16,416 nt of DNA from Myxococcales bacterium UBA5297 (GTDB lineage Bacteria; Myxococcota; Myxococcia; Myxococcales; UBA5297). Below are positions 13,024-16,416 of this stretch, piece after piece. Position numbers and translations under genes: made by a program. Under the pieces are notes generated by a model that did no database searches, was not told where the DNA came from, and saw only the letters and a program-made list of their open reading frames with translations. The stretch covers positions 1,586 to 18,001 of the forward strand of contig DHSB01000092.1 of assembly GCA_002408385.1 (NCBI GenBank), read 5' to 3'. The stretch's first letter is position 1. Every line of letters starts with the position of its first letter.

Positions 13024-14280
13024 ATGCGCATCGAGGTTCTCTGCACCGGCAACGAGCTGCTCGACGGCTCGGTCCTGGACACCAACGCCGCCTACCTCGC
13101 CGACAAGACCTTCGCCCTCGGCGTGCCCGTCACGCGCAAGGAGACCTTGCCCGACGAGCTGCCGGCGCTCGTCGGCGCGCTGCGGACGATGTGCGAGCGC
13201 GCCGATTTCGTCGTCGTCTCCGGCGGGCTCGGGCCGACGACCGACGACCTGACGCTCGAGGCGGCCGCGCTCGCCGCCGGCGTCGAGCTCGAGACCGACC
13301 CTTCGATCGTCGAGCACTTGAAGGCGCTCTTCGCGCGCCGCGGCTTCACCTATACGCCGAACAACGAGCGCCAGGCCCGCGTGCCGCGAGGCGGCCAGGC
13401 GATCCTCAACCCCTTCGGCACCGCGCCGATGGTGGCGCTACGCATCGGGCGCGCCGACTGCTTCCTGCTGCCCGGGGTTCCGCGCGAGTTTCGCGGCCTC
13501 TTCGATCAGGAGGTCCTGCCCCGGCTCGAGGCGAAGCTCGCGGCCGAACCGCGCCGCGTCCATCGCGCCGCGCGCACCCTCAAGGTCTTCGGCATCGGCG
13601 AGAGCCTGCTCGGCAGCGCGGTAGCCGAGCTGCCCGCCAAGCACCCCCACGTCTACTTTGGCTACCGCGCGCACGCGCCGGAGACCCACCTGAAGCTGCT
13701 CGCCGAGGGCTCGATCGCCGAGGAGGCGAGCGCGAGGCTCGCCGCGGCCGAGGTGGACGTGCGCCCCATCCTCGGTGACCGCCTCTTCGGTTTCGACAAG
13801 GAGGAGCTGCCGGCCATCGCGGTCGCCGCTCTCAAGGCGACCGGCGGGACGGTCGCCATGGCCGAGTCCTGCACCGGCGGGCTCTGCGCCTCGCTCATCA
13901 CCTCGGTGCCCGGGGCGAGCGAGGTCTTCGTGTCGTCGGCGGTCGTCTATCAGGAGAAGGCGAAGACACAGCTCCTCGGCGTCCCGACGGAGCTCGTCGC
14001 GCGCGAGGGCGCAGTCTCGGCGCCGGTCACCCGGGCGCTCGCCGAGGCCGCGCGCGAGAGGGCGGGCTCGACCTTCGGCGTCGCGATCACCGGCTGGGCC
14101 GGGCCCACGGGCGGCACCGAGGCCGATCCGGTCGGCACGATCTACGTGTGCCTCACCGACGGCAGGACGGCGGTCGAGCGGCGCCGGGTCTACCGCTTCG
14201 ATCGCGAGCGGGTGCGCCTCTTCGCCGCCTACCTGGCGCTCGACCTGCTGCGCCTGAATGCCCGGGGAATCCAGAAGTGA
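13024..14280 (+). CDS. cinA: CinA: MoCF-type domain plus nicotinamide-nucleotide amidohydrolase
   Basis: Two-domain cytosolic enzyme of 418 residues, the normal full-length form. The N-terminal COG1058 domain (1-about 250) carries TGNELLDGSVLDTN (8-21) and VVSGGLGPTTDD (64-75), and has ADP-ribose pyrophosphatase activity in characterised CinA proteins. The C-terminal PncC domain (about 262-415) has AMAESCTGG with the catalytic S282, followed by YQEKAK (K312) and ITGWAGPTGGT (355-365); it deamidates nicotinamide mononucleotide, recycling NAD by-products from DNA ligase and other reactions. The ATG at 13024 starts the conserved N-terminus. Upstream is the TAAAAG hexamer. The stop overlaps the start of the next gene by 4 nt, so the two are translationally coupled. 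In some bacteria cinA is linked to competence or recA; neither is adjacent here. Confidence 0.96.
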   Translation: MRIEVLCTGNELLDGSVLDTNAAYLADKTFALGVPVTRKETLPDELPALVGALRTMCERADFVVVSGGLGPTTDDLTLEAAALAAGVELETDPSIVEHLKALFARRGFTYTPNNERQARVPRGGQAILNPFGTAPMVALRIGRADCFLLPGVPREFRGLFDQEVLPRLEAKLAAEPRRVHRAARTLKVFGIGESLLGSAVAELPAKHPHVYFGYRAHAPETHLKLLAEGSIAEEASARLAAAEVDVRPILGDRLFGFDKEELPAIAVAALKATGGTVAMAESCTGGLCASLITSVPGASEVFVSSAVVYQEKAKTQLLGVPTELVAREGAVSAPVTRALAEAARERAGSTFGVAITGWAGPTGGTEADPVGTIYVCLTDGRTAVERRRVYRFDRERVRLFAAYLALDLLRLNARGIQK

Positions 14281-15548
14281 CCGAGCTCGCGCAGACCTCC
14301 CCCACGCCAACCCTCCTCGAGCGCGTGCGCGCCTTTCTGTGGGCATACCGCGTCCCGATTGCCTTCGGCGTCGCCGCCTTCTGCGTCTTGGCAGCGTTCT
14401 CGGGCAAGCGCTTCCTGCGCCAGAGCAAGGCGCCGCACTTCGTCTACCAGGCCGCCGCATTCCTCGAGGGCAGCCTCGCGCTGCCGGTCGATCCGCCGAA
14501 CCAGGAGGACTGGGCCAAGGTCGGCGAGAAGATCTACGTGAGCTTCCCGGCGATGCCCGCGGCGGTGATGCTGCCGTTCGTCGCGCTCTGGGGCTACCAG
14601 TTCAACGACACCTCCTTCACCGTCGTCCTCGGCGCGCTCGCGCTGCTGCTCTTCCTGCTGTTGCTGCGGCGCCTGTCGAGCGACGGAGACTCGAAGCGCG
14701 GCGAGTGGGAGAACCTCGGCTTTGCGGCCATCCTCGGCTTCGGGACAGTCTTCTTCTGCTGCGCGATCCGCGGCGAGGTCTGGTTTACCGCCGAGGTGAT
14801 GGGCGTCGGCTTCACCAGCCTCTACCTGCTCTTCGCCACCCGCACGCGCCGGCCGGTCCTCGCGGGCCTGCTCTACGCGATGGCGACCTTGACGCGCACG
14901 CCGCTCTTGTTCGCCGGGGTCTTCTTCCTCGCCGAAGCGCTGTGGCCCAACGGCACGCTCTCGCTCGCCGAGGCGAGGACGGACCTCAAGCCGAAGCTGC
15001 GCAAGCTCGGCCTCTTTGCCGCCGGCGCCGCCCCGCTCGCGCTCGCGCACATGGCCTTCAACCACGCGCGCTTCGGCAGCATCGCCGAGTTCGGCCACCG
15101 CCACCTCTGGAACAACCGCGTCAACGCCGACATCGCCAAGTGGGGCCTGTTCGACTACCACTACCTGGAGCGCAACCTCCACGCGGCCTTCACCCGGCTG
15201 CCGACGCTGTCGTGGGAGCCCTTCAAGATCGGCTACGACGCGCACGGCATGAGCCTGCTGGTCACGACGCCCCTGCTGCTGCTGCTGCTGTGGCCCAAGG
15301 AGAAGCCGCGGCTTCACCGCGCGCTCTGGCTCACGGTGGCCTGCACGGCGCTGCCCGGGCTCTTCTATCAAAACGACGGGTACATGCAGTTCGGCTTCCG
15401 GTTCAGCCTCGACTACACGCCTTACCTGCTCCTGCTGCTCGCGCTCGGCGGCTGGCGGATGCGCGGCAAGCTCTTCGCGACGCTGGCCGTGCTGGGGGTC
15501 GTAGTCAATACCTGGGGCGCGCTCGCCTTCCGCGGCTACTCCTGGTAG
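14277..15548 (+). CDS. Polytopic membrane protein, possibly a GT-C-like glycosyltransferase
   Basis: Inner-membrane protein of 423 residues with about nine to ten hydrophobic segments, including ones near 26-42, 95-106, 116-133, 150-162, 178-186, 204-221, 248-260, 330-343, 350-360 and 380-410. After the first helix comes HFVYQAAAFLEGSLALPVDPPNQEDW, then YVSFPAMPAAVMLPFVALWG. This layout (long loop after helix 1, then F-P-x-P-A) is like GT-C-fold membrane glycosyltransferases, but I see no clear catalytic Asp/Glu pair in that loop, so the assignment is tentative. GTG at 14277 is chosen: it overlaps the cinA TGA by 4 nt (GTGA), and the peptide then starts VTELAQTSPTPTLLERVRAFLW. A (CTG)6-type run around 15273-15290 encodes leucines in a helix. 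It is expected to be co-transcribed with cinA. Confidence 0.82.
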   Translation: MTELAQTSPTPTLLERVRAFLWAYRVPIAFGVAAFCVLAAFSGKRFLRQSKAPHFVYQAAAFLEGSLALPVDPPNQEDWAKVGEKIYVSFPAMPAAVMLPFVALWGYQFNDTSFTVVLGALALLLFLLLLRRLSSDGDSKRGEWENLGFAAILGFGTVFFCCAIRGEVWFTAEVMGVGFTSLYLLFATRTRRPVLAGLLYAMATLTRTPLLFAGVFFLAEALWPNGTLSLAEARTDLKPKLRKLGLFAAGAAPLALAHMAFNHARFGSIAEFGHRHLWNNRVNADIAKWGLFDYHYLERNLHAAFTRLPTLSWEPFKIGYDAHGMSLLVTTPLLLLLLWPKEKPRLHRALWLTVACTALPGLFYQNDGYMQFGFRFSLDYTPYLLLLLALGGWRMRGKLFATLAVLGVVVNTWGALAFRGYSW

Positions 15549-15641
15549 CCGCGCCCCCGTCTCTCTCCTCGTCCGCGCGCTTCGAGCCAGCGACCGGCCG
15601 CCCGTCCGAGCGCCGAGAACCTCACTTTCGGTGCGGCGAGT

Positions 15642-15704
15642 CAGCAGTCGGCTGGCTTGACCCCGAAGCCGGCCGGGAAGTACTCGTCTGCCGACCGACT
15701 GCTG
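15642..15704 (+). promoter_or_regulatory. Long-range inverted repeat in the leader of the Cys-rich lipoprotein gene
   Basis: CAGCAGTCGG (15642-15651) and CCGACTGCTG (15695-15704) are perfect 10-bp arms 43 bases apart. Between them GGCTT (15654-15658) and AAGCC (15666-15670) can form a small inner hairpin. The structure ends 46 bases before the ATG at 15751. It has no T-tract. It might be an operator pair or a structured 5' leader; it does not match a riboswitch consensus that I know. Confidence 0.45.
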
Positions 15705-15750
15705 CATGACACCGCGGGCCAGTCGCACGGACCCGCGAAGGGAGAAGTCA

Positions 15751-16416
15751 ATGAGAGCCCCAGAGCGATTCGCGCAGGTGATCTCACTGTTGCTGCTCGC
15801 CGCCGCGTGCGGCGGCAACGATCCGGTTGCCCCGGCTCAAGATGCCGGCACCGCGGACGGCGGTGGCGGCTGCGGCGCCTGCACGGACGGCACCAGGCAA
15901 TGCGCCGAAGACGGTTGGCAGCAATGCGTCACCCTCTCCGACGGCTGCACGGCCTGGAGCGCGGTCACCTCGTGCGACCCGGCTGAAAGCTGCTCGGACG
16001 GCCACTGCGTGAAGAGCTGCCTCAATCGCTGCACGGCCGGCGCGCGGCAATGCTCGGGGCAGGGCTGGGCGGTCTGCGAGGAGCAGGAGTCCGGCTGCAC
16101 CGACTGGGGCGAGGAGACCGCCTGCGCCGACGGCCAGTTCTGCTTCGGCGGTGAGTGCGTCACGAGCTGCGTCAACCGCTGCACCGAGGCCGCGCGCCGC
16201 TGCGCCGGCGCAGGCTACGCGGTCTGCGAAATGACCGAGGCCGGCTGCACCGACTGGGGCGAAGAGACCGCCTGCGGCGAGGGCCAGTTCTGCTCGGGCG
16301 GCGAGTGCGTCGGGGGCAACCCCTGCATCAACCAGTGCAGCGTGGGCGCGCGCCAGTGCTCGGCCAACGGTTACGTCGTCTGCGAAATGCAGGCCTCCGG
16401 CTGCGCCGACTGGGGC
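15751..16416 (+). CDS. Cys-rich tandem-repeat lipoprotein (cut by right edge)
   Basis: The first 222 codons are in the window with no stop. The signal peptide MRAPERFAQVISLLLLAAAC has a lipobox LAAAC with lipidated C20, followed by GGNDPVAPAQDAGTADGGGG, a disordered linker. Then come ~50-residue repeats starting at C41, C90, C140 and C192, the fourth incomplete. Each has the pattern C-x3-C-x(6)-C-x(6-7)-Y/W-x2-C-x(6)-C-x2-W-x(5)-C-x(6)-C-x(4)-C, eight Cys per unit in the full copies (two to three variations in unit 1). Four disulfides per unit are expected outside the cytoplasm. Such Cys/Trp repeats with GCTDWGEETAC-type cores occur in surface lipoproteins of myxobacteria-like genomes, often mislabelled; function unknown. 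The ATG is preceded by GGGAGA. Units 2 and 3 are more alike than 1, suggesting recent duplication. Confidence 0.88.
   Translation, partial: MRAPERFAQVISLLLLAAACGGNDPVAPAQDAGTADGGGGCGACTDGTRQCAEDGWQQCVTLSDGCTAWSAVTSCDPAESCSDGHCVKSCLNRCTAGARQCSGQGWAVCEEQESGCTDWGEETACADGQFCFGGECVTSCVNRCTEAARRCAGAGYAVCEMTEAGCTDWGEETACGEGQFCSGGECVGGNPCINQCSVGARQCSANGYVVCEMQASGCADWG
15871..16416 (+). repeat. About 150-bp coding tandem repeats
   Basis: Units begin at 15871, 16018, 16168 and 16324 (147, 150 and 156 bp). The spans around GGCTGCACCGACTGGGGCGA are nearly identical between units 2 and 3. The unit lengths are whole codons, so copy-number change would keep frame. The array continues beyond the window. Confidence 0.8.

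Noticed and set aside
15273..15290. CTG microsatellite as a phase-variation switch
   Set aside because: It is a triplet run within a leucine-rich helix, so length change keeps frame; leucine-rich helices in GC-rich genomes often show this.
14229..15818. 529-codon minus-strand open frame opposite the membrane protein gene
   Set aside because: The sense strand has clear hydrophobic helices and a coupled start; the antisense translation is charged low-complexity sequence.

Overview
The window is GC-rich throughout and reads like chromosome from a Myxococcota or related 'deltaproteobacterial' lineage. The lineage call is an inference. It rests on composition, strong G/C preference at third codon positions, several acyl-lipoproteins, a LEA14/WHy-type lipoprotein, a Ser/Lys- and His/Tyr-rich outer-membrane-like protein and a Cys/Trp-rich tandem-repeat lipoprotein. 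I see no rRNA or tRNA gene, no transposase, no phage gene and no CRISPR array.

Layout. Positions 1-2375 hold three minus-strand genes: the N-terminal part of an exported protein cut by the left edge, a thioredoxin and an aldo/keto reductase. Positions 2450-4789 hold three plus-strand genes: a YbaK/EbsC-family aminoacyl-tRNA deacylase, the D-aminoacyl-tRNA deacylase Dtd and a PfkB-family sugar kinase. Between ybaK and dtd lies a 21-bp-period tandem repeat that decays from near-identical to barely recognisable units. A PAP2-type membrane phosphatase (4957-5829, minus) converges on the kinase, with a strongly palindromic REP-like element between them; a relative of that element lies at 1182-1255.

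From 6269 to the right edge every gene is on the plus strand: a lipoprotein of unknown function, a LEA14-like lipoprotein ending in a clear intrinsic terminator, an RluA-family pseudouridine synthase, a M24B Xaa-Pro aminopeptidase, an exported low-complexity/beta-barrel-like protein with a very strong terminator, pgpA, cinA, a polytopic membrane protein overlapping cinA by 4 nt, and a Cys-rich repeat lipoprotein cut by the right edge.

Functionally the genes are mostly housekeeping and cell-envelope: translation quality control (ybaK, dtd), RNA modification, phospholipid synthesis (pgpA, possibly the PAP2 protein), NAD by-product salvage (cinA), redox (thioredoxin, AKR), peptide turnover and several secreted proteins. 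There is no obvious single pathway or defence island. The items most worth a second look are the 21-bp decaying array, the paired palindromic intergenic elements, a recurring -10-like hexamer 6-10 nt before start codons that mostly lack a Shine-Dalgarno sequence (possible leaderless transcripts), and a G8 tract inside the LEA14 lipoprotein gene.
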